A DNA stretch of 64,000 nt from Faecalibacter rhinopitheci (GTDB taxonomy: Bacteria; Bacteroidota; Bacteroidia; Flavobacteriales; Weeksellaceae). Of the stretch, positions 50,565-61,161 are shown in pieces (the stretch's first letter is position 1; every line of letters begins with the position of its first letter). The translations under genes were made by a program, and so were the position numbers. The DNA is taken from NCBI RefSeq assembly GCF_015234135.1, contig NZ_JADGIK010000006.1, positions 1 to 64,000 on the forward strand, read 5' to 3'. Under the pieces are notes generated by a model. That model worked only from the letters and a program-made list of their open reading frames with translations, ran no database searches and was not told the origin of the DNA.

Positions 50565-53019
50565 AGTAAACTCTATTTACCCGCATGTCTATGGAAGTTA
50601 AGACTTCATACGGTATAGTATCCAGATCTTTTGTAATATCTGCTAATGTAGGATAAGATCCGAAAATGATTACTTCATCACCTTCGTTACAATCTATATC
50701 AGTAACATCGATCATCATCATATCCATACAAATTGTACCTGTGATAGGAGCTAATTTTCCATGTATACCAACTTTACCTTTTCCATAGCCTAAAGATCTT
50801 CTTATACCATCTGCATATCCTACAGGAAGTGTAGCTATTCTTGACTCTCTTTCAGCTTTAAAACGTCTTCCGTAGCTTACCGTTTCTCCAATTTTTAGAG
50901 TAGATATTTGTGAAATAACGGTTTTAAATTGAACTACAGGTTGCAATTTTTTATTCATAAAATCCGTGTATTCAGAATATCCATACATTCCAATTCCTAA
51001 GCGAACCATATCGTATTGATGATCATTAAAAGCTACGATACCAGGAGAATTAAGGCAATGTTTAATAGGTTTAATATTTAATCCATCAGACAAAATATTA
51101 TATCCATTATTAAAACGCTTTAGTTGGTAGTTAACATATTCTTTTTCATCTTCCATATCTGCTGTTGCTAAATGTGTGAAAATGGATTGTACAAAAACTT
51201 GAGGAGTTTGTTTTAATGTATCAATTAAATGTTCATATTCTTCTTCGTGAAAACCAAGTCTATTCATTCCTGTTTCCAATTTTATATGAATCGGATAAGG
51301 TCTTGAGATTTGTTTTTCTTTAAGTTTTTTTACAAATAAATCTAATACACGAAAGCTATAAATTTCTGGCTCTAATTGATAATCTATTACAGTAGAATAA
51401 CTACTTTGTTCAGGATTCATTACAATGATCGGTAACGAAATTCCAGCTTTTCTTAATTCTTTTCCCTCATCAGCAATAGCTACTCCAAGATAATCTACAC
51501 CATTATTTTCAAGAACATTAGCTACTTCAAAACTTCCAACTCCATAACTATTCGCTTTTACCATGCACATCATTTTTGTACTTGGTTTTAATAAAGAGCG
51601 ATAAGTGTTGATATTTTGAATTAAGTGTTGAAGATTTATTTCTAAAACCGTATCATGTGTTCTAGTTTCTAATTCTTCTGATATTTTTTCTAATTGAAAT
51701 GGACGAGCTCCTTTTAAAAGAATTGCTTCGTTATATACATTTTGACTTTTGAAATGAGTCAAAAATTCTTCTGTTGATGTATAAGATCTGACATAAGATT
51801 GAAACAAATTTTTATGTTTAGAAATTTTATTTCCAATTAAAACAATTTCTGTAAATTGATAAGGATTTACTAGATCTGCCGTTTGTTGATACAATTCATT
51901 ATCCGGTAAATTACTTTGTAAAATATCAGTTAATACCAGCGTTTTTCTTTCTTTAGCTTGTTGATTAAGTACATTTAGACCAATTTTTAAAGAATTTAAA
52001 TCCGAATTAAAAGAGTCATTTATAAGAACGGAATTATTTATAGCTTCTTTAATTTCAAGTCGCATTTCAATAGGCAGTAACTTCGCAAATCCGTTAACGT
52101 ACTCTTTGTAATCAACGTTTAATGCGATTAAAGTCGTTAAACAGATTAGGCTATTTTTTATAGAAGCATCATCTGTGAAAGGAATAGAATAAGTGTATAT
52201 CTCGTTATTATGTAAAATAGAAATTTCAGTATTTATTTCTTGAGAGATAATTTGTTGGATTTGTACAACAGCTTCTTTACTATATCCATAAGTAATCCGA
52301 TCTATTTTAGATAAATGTTTATCAGATAATATAGTTTGATGAAGTTGAATGTTCTCTATATTATATACCAATTTATTTACATTGGTAAATAGTTTAAGTT
52401 TTTCTTGAATTAGTTGTTGTTCATTTTGAAAGTTTTCTAAATGAGCATTCCCGATTTTAGTTAATACACCAATGGTAGGACGAATTATCTCTTCTAATTT
52501 TTCCATCTCATTTGGCATAGAAATACCAGCCTCAAAAATCCCTAAAGTAGTAACATCGGTAAGTTGAAGTACAGAAAGAGCGGTACCTAATTGTGAGTTG
52601 TAACTTTTTGGACTACGAGATATATTGAAATTTTTCCATAACAATTGGTTCAACCATTCTTTTACGATAGTTTTCCCATTAGAACCTGTGACTCCGATAA
52701 TTGGAATAGAAAATTTTTGGCGGTGGTATTGTGCCCACTTTTGTAGTGCAGTTAATGGATTTTGAACAATTATTTGATTAATGTTATCATAATGTTGTAT
52801 AGGTTGAGAAACCACGAAGTTTCTGATACCTTTATGATATGCATCTGCAATATAAAGATGTCCATCTTTCTGATTTCCGGCAAGGGCAAAGAAAATACCA
52901 TTTACAGGATGAACAATTAAACGTGAATCGAAAAAAATTTGTTCGATAAGCGTTTCACCATCTCCGATCAATTGACCAGAGACGATTTCAACTATAGATT
53001 GTAAATTATAATTTTTCAA
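50554..53019 (-). CDS. bifunctional MurF ligase / alanine racemase
   Basis: A fused peptidoglycan enzyme of 821 residues. The N-terminal half (1-450) is MurF, which adds D-Ala-D-Ala to UDP-MurNAc-tripeptide: P-loop TGSNGKT (111-117) and the later LINDSFNSD. The C-terminal half (about 455-821) is alanine racemase: PLP lysine K488 in [19 protein letters not shown], and DMMMIDVTD. This fusion is known in Bacteroidota. The start is TTG 53019, which overlaps tdk by 14 bp, indicating translational coupling; no ATG alternative exists. Confidence 0.95.
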   Translation of the reverse strand: MKNYNLQSIVEIVSGQLIGDGETLIEQIFFDSRLIVHPVNGIFFALAGNQKDGHLYIADAYHKGIRNFVVSQPIQHYDNINQIIVQNPLTALQKWAQYHRQKFSIPIIGVTGSNGKTIVKEWLNQLLWKNFNISRSPKSYNSQLGTALSVLQLTDVTTLGIFEAGISMPNEMEKLEEIIRPTIGVLTKIGNAHLENFQNEQQLIQEKLKLFTNVNKLVYNIENIQLHQTILSDKHLSKIDRITYGYSKEAVVQIQQIISQEINTEISILHNNEIYTYSIPFTDDASIKNSLICLTTLIALNVDYKEYVNGFAKLLPIEMRLEIKEAINNSVLINDSFNSDLNSLKIGLNVLNQQAKERKTLVLTDILQSNLPDNELYQQTADLVNPYQFTEIVLIGNKISKHKNLFQSYVRSYTSTEEFLTHFKSQNVYNEAILLKGARPFQLEKISEELETRTHDTVLEINLQHLIQNINTYRSLLKPSTKMMCMVKANSYGVGSFEVANVLENNGVDYLGVAIADEGKELRKAGISLPIIVMNPEQSSYSTVIDYQLEPEIYSFRVLDLFVKKLKEKQISRPYPIHIKLETGMNRLGFHEEEYEHLIDTLKQTPQVFVQSIFTHLATADMEDEKEYVNYQLKRFNNGYNILSDGLNIKPIKHCLNSPGIVAFNDHQYDMVRLGIGMYGYSEYTDFMNKKLQPVVQFKTVISQISTLKIGETVSYGRRFKAERESRIATLPVGYADGIRRSLGYGKGKVGIHGKLAPITGTICMDMMMIDVTDIDCNEGDEVIIFGSYPTLADITKDLDTIPYEVLTSIDMRVNRVYYKD

Positions 53020-53602
53020 TTTTAACTTTATTATTTACTTCTAAATAAGCTTTACGGCTTAAAGGTTCATATTCAGAAGTTTCTCCTAATTCGACTAGTT
53101 TTTCGCTATCGATAATTCGATGAGAATAATGAGCCAGTCCTCCAGTACGTACGCAAATAGCGTGCACTTTTGTAACATATTCTGCAATTGCCATTAGATT
53201 TGGCATTGGACCAAAAGGTCTTCCCTTAAAATCCATGTCTAAACCAGCTACAATTACACGTTTACCTTGGTTGGCAAGTTGATTAGCAACTTCTACGATA
53301 CCTTCATCAAAAAATTGTGCTTCATCAATACCTACTACGTCACAATCATCAGCCAATAATAAGATACTAGATGAATATTCTACAGGTGTGCTTGTAATTG
53401 AATTTTGGTTATGTGATACTACCTCACGTTCTGCATAGCGTGTATCTACAGTAGGTTTAAAAATCTCCACTCTTTGTTTGGCAAATTCGGCACGTTTTAA
53501 ACGTCGAATTAATTCTTCTGTTTTACCAGAAAACATAGAGCCGCAGATAACTTCAATCCAACCTGTTTTTGTTTGATCATGAAAGGTGTTTTCGATAAAC
53601 AT
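53006..53602 (-). CDS. tdk: thymidine kinase
   Basis: Phosphorylates thymidine for dTTP salvage. The 198-residue type II kinase has the P-loop CGSMFSGKT, catalytic glutamate DEAQFF and lid [13 protein letters not shown]. Of the four structural zinc cysteines only the first is kept (AICVRTGG; the last pair reads LSRKAY), so the zinc site is lost, which I believe is common in this phylum. First gene of an operon with murF-alr. Confidence 0.95.
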   Translation of the reverse strand: MFIENTFHDQTKTGWIEVICGSMFSGKTEELIRRLKRAEFAKQRVEIFKPTVDTRYAEREVVSHNQNSITSTPVEYSSSILLLADDCDVVGIDEAQFFDEGIVEVANQLANQGKRVIVAGLDMDFKGRPFGPMPNLMAIAEYVTKVHAICVRTGGLAHYSHRIIDSEKLVELGETSEYEPLSRKAYLEVNNKVKIEKL

Positions 53603-53639
53603 AATAAATGATGCGTTAGTGTTTACTAAAAATAATGAG

Positions 53640-53647
53640 CAAATTTA
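53640..53647 (-). promoter_or_regulatory. tdk promoter -7 element
   Basis: TAAATTTG on the minus strand, 38 bp before the tdk ATG. Confidence 0.45.
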
Positions 53648-53687
53648 CGGAATAAATTATAAGATATTTTTTGAGCTTAAATAAATC

Positions 53688-54764
53688 TTAGGATTTATAC
53701 AAATCTAGTAATTTTAGAAAATTTTTAGATTTATTGAAATCAGCATCACAAAATAAATACGAATTCTCACTAAATTCTTCTCTTAAAGTAAGATTTTCGA
53801 GTTTTTTAAAACTTTCAATAGCTTCCGTGATTGAATTAAAAGTGTATCCATTGAAGTTATTTTTTACAGTGTCTCTATTTCCTATTACATTACTAACAAC
53901 TAAAGGCTTTCTTATAGCCATTGCTTCTAGAATAGATATAGGTAAACCTTCCCATAATGAAACTTGCGTATATATATCTAGCTGATTAATTTTTTTCAGT
54001 AACTCTTCACGAGAGCTTATCCATCCAGTAACTTCAATATTTGGAGCTGTAATTTCATTAATCAAATCACCATTACCAATCCAAATAAACTTATAATGAG
54101 GTAGATTTAAAGCTAGATCATTAAAAAAAGATGGGTTTTTTTGTGGGCATAGACGACCTACAGTTCCAATGGTTAAAGTTTCATTGTGTGGTTTTTTGTA
54201 TAAATTATTTGGTAATTCTAAATCTACTCCGTTTCTAATTAATACCGCTTTCCCATATTTTTTACTTAGTTCATATTCTGTATCTCCAGAGGCTACAGTA
54301 ATACCACCAACAAGTAATGGCATCGTTTTTTCAATAATTTTAAATATTATTTTTTTAGGGGAAGATATATTTTGTTGGACAAATGAATATCCATGAGGGG
54401 AATAAAAAATTTTATTTTTTTGAACTATATTATAAGCAGATATTCTTCCTAAAACAGTCGCTTTAGCAGAATGAAGATGTATAACATCAGGTTGTATCTT
54501 TTTTAAAATTAATCTTGTTTGCTTTAGTACTTTATAATCAATAGAGATATTTATATTTCTGATCATATCAATCTCATAAAGTTTTATTTTGGGATTAATT
54601 TCTTTTATAAATAAATCTTTATTAAACTCTTCTCTATTCGGACTGTATATAAGGTGTACCTGTAATGATTCAGTTACATCGTTTTCAACTAAAAAGTTAC
54701 ACAAATCTTTCACATAGGTGTATACACCGCCTCCGAAAGCTTCCACAAAATGTACTATTTTCAA
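53688..54764 (-). CDS. glycosyltransferase family 4
   Basis: A 358-residue GT-B glycosyltransferase. N-terminal acceptor domain starts IVHFVEAFGGGVYTYV; the C-terminal GT4 domain has the nucleotide-sugar motifs TVGRLCPQKNP and the EGLPISILEAMA (E-x7-E) site. It likely adds a sugar to a lipid-linked polysaccharide intermediate. The start is TTG 54764, 16 bp downstream of a TATCTTTG element. It is divergent from the initiating sugar transferase gene. Confidence 0.88.
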   Translation of the reverse strand: MKIVHFVEAFGGGVYTYVKDLCNFLVENDVTESLQVHLIYSPNREEFNKDLFIKEINPKIKLYEIDMIRNINISIDYKVLKQTRLILKKIQPDVIHLHSAKATVLGRISAYNIVQKNKIFYSPHGYSFVQQNISSPKKIIFKIIEKTMPLLVGGITVASGDTEYELSKKYGKAVLIRNGVDLELPNNLYKKPHNETLTIGTVGRLCPQKNPSFFNDLALNLPHYKFIWIGNGDLINEITAPNIEVTGWISSREELLKKINQLDIYTQVSLWEGLPISILEAMAIRKPLVVSNVIGNRDTVKNNFNGYTFNSITEAIESFKKLENLTLREEFSENSYLFCDADFNKSKNFLKLLDLYKS

Positions 54765-54779
54765 AATAATTGTTTACAA

Positions 54780-54787
54780 CAAAGATA
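54780..54787 (-). promoter_or_regulatory. GT4 promoter -7 element
   Basis: TATCTTTG on the minus strand in the divergent spacer between the GT4 and sugar-transferase genes. Confidence 0.45.
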
Positions 54788-54850
54788 AAAGTTTATAGTA
54801 TTTTTATCCCTTAATTATAAATATTTATCTTAAAATAAAATAAACATAAA

Positions 54851-56236
54851 ATGCAATATAAAAACAAAAAAAATGCAAATCTTAGATTCCTTAATATTTT
54901 ACTAGATTTTTCCCTATTAAGTTTATTATTTATTTTCTTTTTGTATTTGCATTATCCTAATTGGGAGAGAAGTGTAAATGGTTTAAAAATTTTGCTACTT
55001 GTACAATATAAATCTTTTTTAATATTTATATTTTCATGGTTTGTTATTGCAGAATATGTGAAATATTATTTATTAAATGAGAATATAAAACTGGGAAACG
55101 TATTTAAAAAAAGTATTGTACAAAGTGCGTTATTTTCAATTATTCTATTTGCAATTTCTGGAATTAAAGACGAAAACTTATATTCAAATTTTGAAACTTT
55201 AGGTTTTTCAATCGTAATATTTATATATGTGCTAGTTTCTAGATTATTATTTTATATAATAATACAAATAAGATTAAATAATGGATACTATTTGAAGAAT
55301 GCAATATTAATAGGTGAAAATAAGATTAGTAATAGCTTTTTAGAGACTCTCCAATCACAAAAGCTTTCAGTTTTTTTAGAAAAAATATATACGAATGAAA
55401 GTTTTGTAGAAGAAGAATATTTAAATCATTTAAGAAACCCTAAATTAGATATTATTTACTTAAGTTTAAATTCAGGATTAGATGAAAGGCAAATAGATTT
55501 CATCTTATATAATGCACAAAATAAATATAAAAAGGTTGAATTTATTTCTGATACTTTTATGGATTATAATAATAATTTAGAAATAAATTATTATGAAACT
55601 TTTCCAGTTCTTAGTTTTTCAAGATACCCTTTAGATTTTATACGATATCAAGTTTTGAAAAGGCTTTTTGATATATGTTTTTCACTTGCAGTATTATTTT
55701 TTTTAGTTCCATTTGTTTATCCACTTATTGCACTATTTATTTATATAGATTCAGGTTTTCCTATTTTATATAAACAAAAGAGAAATGGATTATTTGGTAA
55801 AGAATTTCTATGTTTAAAATTTAGAACTATGAAACCTAATAAAGATAATGATATTAAAGCTACTGTAAGAGGAGATAGTCGTATTACTGAGATAGGAAGA
55901 ATTTTACGTAAGACAAGCTTAGATGAATTACCACAGTTTATAAATGTTTTGAAGGGAGAAATGTCAATTGTTGGACCTAGACCTCATATGATTTCGCAAG
56001 ATGCTCATTATGCTAAAATCATTAATGAATACACCCTTAGACATTATGTAAAGCCTGGTATTACAGGTTTAGCGCAAGTAAAAGGATATAGAGGAGAAAT
56101 TAACTCAGACCGTGATATGGAATTAAGAATTATGACGGATATTTTTTATGTAAGAAATTGGTCTTTTTACATGGATATTGTAATAATTATTAAAACTGTT
56201 TTTAAAATGTTCTTAGGAGATAAAAATGCTATATAA
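54851..56236 (+). CDS. polyprenyl glycosylphosphotransferase (initiating sugar transferase)
   Basis: A 461-residue WbaP/WcaJ-type membrane enzyme that transfers a sugar-1-phosphate to undecaprenyl phosphate, starting repeat-unit assembly. Four N-terminal helices and a Rossmann-like middle domain (about 150-250) precede a membrane segment (about 275-300) and the catalytic domain: KFRTMKPNKDND, LRKTSLDELPQFINVLKGE (split at the DELPQ motif), VGPRPH and KPGITGLAQVKGYRGE. Only gene in the locus on the plus strand. Confidence 0.93.
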   Translation: MQYKNKKNANLRFLNILLDFSLLSLLFIFFLYLHYPNWERSVNGLKILLLVQYKSFLIFIFSWFVIAEYVKYYLLNENIKLGNVFKKSIVQSALFSIILFAISGIKDENLYSNFETLGFSIVIFIYVLVSRLLFYIIIQIRLNNGYYLKNAILIGENKISNSFLETLQSQKLSVFLEKIYTNESFVEEEYLNHLRNPKLDIIYLSLNSGLDERQIDFILYNAQNKYKKVEFISDTFMDYNNNLEINYYETFPVLSFSRYPLDFIRYQVLKRLFDICFSLAVLFFLVPFVYPLIALFIYIDSGFPILYKQKRNGLFGKEFLCLKFRTMKPNKDNDIKATVRGDSRITEIGRILRKTSLDELPQFINVLKGEMSIVGPRPHMISQDAHYAKIINEYTLRHYVKPGITGLAQVKGYRGEINSDRDMELRIMTDIFYVRNWSFYMDIVIIIKTVFKMFLGDKNAI

Positions 56237-56238
56237 TT

Positions 56239-56287
56239 AAAATATAGCTTGTAGAACAAATTATCCCTTGTCTACAAGCTATATTTT
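56239..56287 (+). terminator. hairpin after the sugar transferase gene
   Basis: AAAATATAGCTTGTAGA and TCTACAAGCTATATTTT, 17-bp arms around 15 bases. There is no long T tract, so efficiency is uncertain. Confidence 0.65.
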
Positions 56288-56359
56288 GAATTTCTTAAAC
56301 AGATTATTGTTTTTTTAATAACTAATTTGATATCAAAGGATAGAAGATTAATTATAGAA

Positions 56360-56616
56360 TCATCCTAGTGTGATCAATGGTCCTCCTTATATAGGAAATA
56401 TGTATAGACTAATAAGAGTATTAAAAAGGGAAAACTTTATGCTTACAAATGTAGGGAATATTATTCCTACGAATATATATATTGTATTATAGAAAATATG
56501 TTATTTACCATGTATCAGAAAGAAAATCCCATTATGGATTAAGAGAATCTTTAATACCTTGGCAAACAATATACCGCTTTGACATTTTAAAAAATATTGA
56601 AGCATTTTCAATTTAA
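56360..56616 (+). pseudogene. remnant of a decayed coding sequence
   Basis: This 454-bp spacer contains protein-like frames with no whole ORF. One frame, up to about 56450, reads NHPSVINGPPYIGNMYRLIR and onward. After a shift, another runs from 56455 to a TAA at 56614-56616 and ends GLRESLIPWQTIYRFDILK then NIEAFSI. The second has no start codon of its own. It looks like the C-terminal end of a lost gene with a frameshift. I do not recognise the family. Confidence 0.35.
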
Positions 56617-56659
56617 AAGCAAAATCCATTACGATTTTTTCATAGTGGATTTTGTTTTA
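56615..56659 (-). terminator. terminator of the leftward polysaccharide operon
   Basis: AAAATCCATTA and TAGTGGATTTT, one G-U pair, with 11-base loop and extension by weaker pairs. It is 32 bp past the stop at 56691. Confidence 0.65.
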
Positions 56660-56690
56660 TATAGAATAAATATGACTAAATATCAATCAA

Positions 56691-57887
56691 CTATACCACT
56701 ATTTTTTCAGTTCTTTTAAGGGAAAGAAAATAGTAAAGTATAAAAAGGTAACAGCCTAGTTGTCTATGAAATACATTTTCGACTGAAAAGAACAGTATAA
56801 AAGAAACAATAATTGCGAAAGGTGTAAAATATCTTTTAGTCATCCATAAAGAAATTATACAAAAAGCGGTGAAAAGAATTAAAGCTGGAAAACCACCAAA
56901 AAGAAAGTAATCAAAATATTGAGAATGGGTATTAAAACGCTCATTTAAATAATAATTTCTCTTCTCTATTTTTTCAATTGATTTTTCATAATTAATGACT
57001 AGATAATCTTCTATTAAATTGTAATTCCCGTATCCAATTATTGTGTTGAAATCTTCGTTATTTCTTATAGTATTTATACTTTCCCAAATAACAAATCTAG
57101 GCTCATGATCTACTAATAATTCAATGTTATTATGATTTAATCTTTCTTGAATATTAGGATTATAACTTAAAAGAAGCATAAAAGCTATGCAAGATGTAAA
57201 TCCTAAAGTTACTTTCTTAAATATGTTTAGTTTAAGGTAAAAAAGGATATAAATAAGAGCAATTATTACAAAGCTAATGATTGATAATCTAGCCGTGATA
57301 AGAATTAAAAATGTAGCAAAAAAAACGAGAATAGAAGAGTAAATATATTTATACATCTTAAGCTTTGAGTTCATAATTAAATCGAAACTTAAAATAATAT
57401 TTAATAAAACATAAAAGCCTAAATAGGGACGATGTATTTTTAAAATATCTACCATTTCTCCTTCGTTAGCAAAGGGAATAAAGTTATTTTGAGAATAGAA
57501 GATTACTGTTCTAATTAAACATAGCACAACGAAACAGATGCAACTTATAATGGAAGCTTTTTTGATAGAATCGAATGAAAATTCTTTTTTGTACAACATG
57601 AATAGACTTCCTATACCCAAAATTGGTAGAAACTTCCATAATGTTTTATTGGCTAAGTAAGATCCTTGTAACAACCCATTAACTAAGAGATAACCTATTA
57701 AAAGAAAGAATACATAAGAAACATATGTTGTCTTTATAGTATGAGATTGTTTTCTATTAATAATATATTCAGTAATTGACGAAACGCAAAATATAGCAAA
57801 AAAGATGTTAGATAATGCAGGTGAAAAAGGTAGTATTAGTGTAAAAAATATTAAAGAATAAGTATTAATATATTTCAAATTTATCAT
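56691..57887 (-). CDS. O-antigen ligase/polymerase-like membrane protein
   Basis: A 398-residue protein with about 10-11 membrane helices and one large extracytoplasmic loop (about 240-315) containing LLVDHEPRFVIWESI and NTIIGYGNYNLIE ... ERFNTHSQYFDYFLFGG, the pattern of the Wzy_C family (RxxxW and HxxY/F). It either polymerises repeat units (Wzy) or ligates them to lipid A core (WaaL). Its start overlaps the stop of the preceding GT2 gene by 4 bp (ATGA). Last gene of the operon. Confidence 0.82.
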   Translation of the reverse strand: MINLKYINTYSLIFFTLILPFSPALSNIFFAIFCVSSITEYIINRKQSHTIKTTYVSYVFFLLIGYLLVNGLLQGSYLANKTLWKFLPILGIGSLFMLYKKEFSFDSIKKASIISCICFVVLCLIRTVIFYSQNNFIPFANEGEMVDILKIHRPYLGFYVLLNIILSFDLIMNSKLKMYKYIYSSILVFFATFLILITARLSIISFVIIALIYILFYLKLNIFKKVTLGFTSCIAFMLLLSYNPNIQERLNHNNIELLVDHEPRFVIWESINTIRNNEDFNTIIGYGNYNLIEDYLVINYEKSIEKIEKRNYYLNERFNTHSQYFDYFLFGGFPALILFTAFCIISLWMTKRYFTPFAIIVSFILFFSVENVFHRQLGCYLFILYYFLSLKRTEKIVV

Positions 57888-58681
57888 TTAAAAAAGATTT
57901 TCTTTAAAAAAATAACAAGGCTATTAGGTGTATATAAAAGTATGTAACTTTTTAATAATCCAATAATTGAATCTAATGAAAACGAAAAATTTTCTTTTAA
58001 AATTCTAATTTTACTATTTAATTGAGTCTTTCTATTCTGTATGGATATACCTTTCGTATTAATTTCTATAATTACTAATGGTTTCTCTATATTTCTACCT
58101 TTATATTTCTTTAGAATATTTACAAAAAAAGCAAAATCCTCAGCAGCTTTATAATTTGTTGGGTATTTTCCAACTACTGGAATAATATCACTTCTAAACA
58201 TTACACTTGGATGAATGAACGCGCATCTTGATTTCATTACTTTTCTAATTTCTTCGTCTGTTAAAGGGTTATTAACATTGAAAAGAAACTTTTGGTTTTT
58301 ATCTACAGCTTTTACTGCACTACCAACTAACGCATAATCACTGTTATTTTTAAGAAAATTCTCTTGAATTTCGAATCTGTTTGCTACACATAAATCTCCA
58401 CAATCTAATCTTGAGATATATTTATATTTATTCTTTACAGCGTAATCTATACCATCATTAAGTACATATTCAATTCCACGGTTGATTTGGCAATATTTAA
58501 AAATAATCGATCCCTGGAAATGTTTGTTTTTCAAAACTAGTTCTTCATCAACTTTCTTTTCAGTGCTGCCATCGTCTACAATGATAATATCTAATTTCTC
58601 ATTCTTACCAATAGAAGAAATAGATGCAGCTAAGCCTGTCGGATTGTTATAATGAGGAATTATTAATAAGTTGTTGTTCAT
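57884..58681 (-). CDS. glycosyltransferase family 2
   Basis: A 265-residue GT-A enzyme: N-terminal LLIIPHYNNPTGL, nucleotide-binding IIIVDDGSTE and a DxD-like SRLDCGD, then HPSVMFRSDII, and YKAAEDFAFFVN as the catalytic ED motif. Cytoplasmic, adds one sugar to the polyprenyl-linked repeat unit. Its start overlaps the upstream polymerase gene by 35 bp, indicating tight coupling. Confidence 0.88.
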   Translation of the reverse strand: MNNNLLIIPHYNNPTGLAASISSIGKNEKLDIIIVDDGSTEKKVDEELVLKNKHFQGSIIFKYCQINRGIEYVLNDGIDYAVKNKYKYISRLDCGDLCVANRFEIQENFLKNNSDYALVGSAVKAVDKNQKFLFNVNNPLTDEEIRKVMKSRCAFIHPSVMFRSDIIPVVGKYPTNYKAAEDFAFFVNILKKYKGRNIEKPLVIIEINTKGISIQNRKTQLNSKIRILKENFSFSLDSIIGLLKSYILLYTPNSLVIFLKKIFFK

Positions 58682-60071
58682 TGTATTTATTTTTTTGTTG
58701 ATAGTCTAATTTCATTAAAATGGCAAAAAAGATCCAAACCCCATACATTCTAAAAGTATCAGTTTGTAACCAATTTATATATAATCCGATAAGTGAGATT
58801 GAAATACTCACTAATAATACACGGGTAATTTCATCGTCTGAGTTTTTATAAATTTTATAAGCTAATCTTATGCTATATAATAAAATAGTAACCCATATTG
58901 TAAATCCAATTATTCCCAGTTCTGCTAATAATCTTGTGAAAATATTATAACCAGGAGGAAATGAAAGCTCTTTTTTATTTTTATAAAATTGATCAAATTC
59001 CCAGTTATTTACAGTAGCCCATCTAGGATAATGATGTTGGGAATGATAAGCTTGTTGACCGAAACCAACCCCAAATATGGCATTCTCTTTAAAAACTTGT
59101 AAAGAGGCATATTGCATTCCGAATCTTGTTTTATTAGAAACACTCGTTTTTAAATTTCCAGCAAAGTCTAAACTTTCAATTTTTTCTAAAACAGAATCTT
59201 TTAACTTTTCAGGGTTGGATAAGATTATTAATGATAATGCTAGTACAGAAAAAATTAACGTGTAATGAATTTGTTTACGGTAAAAATTCTGTTTGTACAA
59301 AAAGACCATAAATAAGAAAAAAATAAAAAATATAACTAATAAACCTGTTCTAGAACCTGAAAAAAATGTCCACATTAGGAGTACAATACTAGGTGTAAAT
59401 TTATATATAATATTTTTTTCGGTAAGGATATAACTAAATATGAAACCTGATATAGTAATAAGATATATTGCAAAAAATGGAGGCTCATATGTTATCCCAG
59501 AAATTCTTCCGGTAGTGTACAAAATAGGATCCATAAAGGGAAATAATCCATAAATCTCTAAAATATATTTAGCAGGATAAAAACCAAAATAGGAAAATAA
59601 TAATTCCCAAAAACAATAGAATGTAACGAATACTAGTGAGAGAGTAAATACTTTTCGAATAGTAAAAAATATCCTCCTATTATCCCAGTTTTGAATGGCT
59701 CTGAAAAAGAAAGGTAAGAATATAAAAATAGGAATAGTTAACGATATCATTTGTCTAATGAATCTCGAGATACCAGTCGTTCTTTTAAAATAATTTTCAA
59801 TAATCGAAGGAATATTAACTATAGAACAACATATAGTAATTATATAAAATACTAATATTAATATGTATAGATTATTTTTATAAGGTAAGTTGATTCTTCC
59901 TGTTTTTAATACTTCTATCCCCATGAAAAAAAATCCGATAAAAAAGAAAATTGATCCAAATTCACGTACATATTCTCCCATGAAAGGCATGACTTCTACT
60001 TGATTAAATCCGAAGAAAAATAATCCTAGTAAAAATAGATAATTTATTGTTTTGTCTAAATTAATTTTCAT
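58647..60071 (-). CDS. O-antigen polymerase-like membrane protein
   Basis: A 474-residue protein with about 12 helices and a large extracytoplasmic loop (about 285-375) that includes SNKTRFGMQYASLQVFKENA, GVGFGQQAYHSQHHYP and RLLAELGIIGF, typical of O-antigen ligase/polymerase proteins. Probably the Wzy polymerase, with the second such protein at 56691 as the ligase or a second polymerase. The 3' end overlaps the following GT2 gene and the 5' end overlaps the preceding GT2 gene by 11 bp. Confidence 0.83.
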   Translation of the reverse strand: MKINLDKTINYLFLLGLFFFGFNQVEVMPFMGEYVREFGSIFFFIGFFFMGIEVLKTGRINLPYKNNLYILILVFYIITICCSIVNIPSIIENYFKRTTGISRFIRQMISLTIPIFIFLPFFFRAIQNWDNRRIFFTIRKVFTLSLVFVTFYCFWELLFSYFGFYPAKYILEIYGLFPFMDPILYTTGRISGITYEPPFFAIYLITISGFIFSYILTEKNIIYKFTPSIVLLMWTFFSGSRTGLLVIFFIFFLFMVFLYKQNFYRKQIHYTLIFSVLALSLIILSNPEKLKDSVLEKIESLDFAGNLKTSVSNKTRFGMQYASLQVFKENAIFGVGFGQQAYHSQHHYPRWATVNNWEFDQFYKNKKELSFPPGYNIFTRLLAELGIIGFTIWVTILLYSIRLAYKIYKNSDDEITRVLLVSISISLIGLYINWLQTDTFRMYGVWIFFAILMKLDYQQKNKYNEQQLINNSSL

Positions 60072-61161
60072 TCTTAATCAATTCAACGTTTTTATTAGTA
60101 CCATTTAAGCTTCTGAAAACTTCAGACAATTTTGGTGTATATACCATATGAATAATCCATATAATAGATTTTAATAACGTATAATTTTGCTGTTTAATTA
60201 TGTATCTTAAAAGTGTATCGTATTTACCTTGTTTTAATAAGGGATTATTATAGGATGCATTAACGGCATCGATTAAAGTTTTATTTTTAATTATATTTAT
60301 TATATAATTATACTTTAATGAAAATGTAGATTTATCATTAGAACATATAAATGTTAAATAAACAGCTCGATTTATTAAACGTATACTTTTATATTCTCTT
60401 TCTTCTTCTACAGTGAGTTGGAGTCCAAATTTATTTTTATAATCAAAATGAAATTTTTCTAACGCTTTAGAAAATAAATCTCTCTCAATAAACCTTCTCG
60501 ATTCACTCGTTAGGACCTCTCTATAATTATATCCATAGTAATCTATAAACATTATTTTAGAAGCAATATTAAAGGCTTGCAAATTAAACATACAATCTTC
60601 TTCAATCTCTCTATTAGCTGGAAATCTAATTTGATGCTCCTCAATCATAGATCGTTTATACAACTTGTTCCACACGGCAAATAAAGATTCTTCCAACATA
60701 AGATTCTTAATGAAATTTTTTTTAGAAAACTCAGAATCATAAATTTTATTTGTTTTGAAGATTGGATTTTTGACTAATTTTTTTTCATCACGCTCTTCAA
60801 TTGTTCGAGAAACTACAATATCAAGATTGTTTATTTTTACTGCATTGTATAGGTTTTCAAGAAAATCTAATTCATAATAATCATCATTATCCATAAAACC
60901 AATATAGTCACCACATGCACTTTGAAGCCCAGTATTACGGGCTATACTAATTCCCTGATTCTTTTGGGTTATGATCTTTATTCTTGCATATTTTGCTTGA
61001 TATTCTTCTAATACATCAAGGACATTATCAGGAGATCCATCATTTACAAAAATGAATTCAGCTTCTTTAAAGGTTTGATTTATTAAAGAATTAATGCAAT
61101 CGTGAATGTATTCTCCAGGTTTATATACTGGAATGATGATACTAATTTTTATTTTTTCCAT
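60061..61161 (-). CDS. glycosyltransferase family 2 (EpsJ-like)
   Basis: A 366-residue GT2 enzyme with the canonical start SIIIPVYKPGEYIHDC, QTFKEAEFIFVNDGSPDN, ARNTGL, FMDNDDYYE (DxD) and NREIEEDCMFN (ED). The C-terminal ~150 residues are helical, as is common in capsule GT2 enzymes. Overlaps the upstream flippase gene by 20 bp. Sugar specificity unknown. Confidence 0.9.
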   Translation of the reverse strand: MEKIKISIIIPVYKPGEYIHDCINSLINQTFKEAEFIFVNDGSPDNVLDVLEEYQAKYARIKIITQKNQGISIARNTGLQSACGDYIGFMDNDDYYELDFLENLYNAVKINNLDIVVSRTIEERDEKKLVKNPIFKTNKIYDSEFSKKNFIKNLMLEESLFAVWNKLYKRSMIEEHQIRFPANREIEEDCMFNLQAFNIASKIMFIDYYGYNYREVLTSESRRFIERDLFSKALEKFHFDYKNKFGLQLTVEEEREYKSIRLINRAVYLTFICSNDKSTFSLKYNYIINIIKNKTLIDAVNASYNNPLLKQGKYDTLLRYIIKQQNYTLLKSIIWIIHMVYTPKLSEVFRSLNGTNKNVELIKNEN

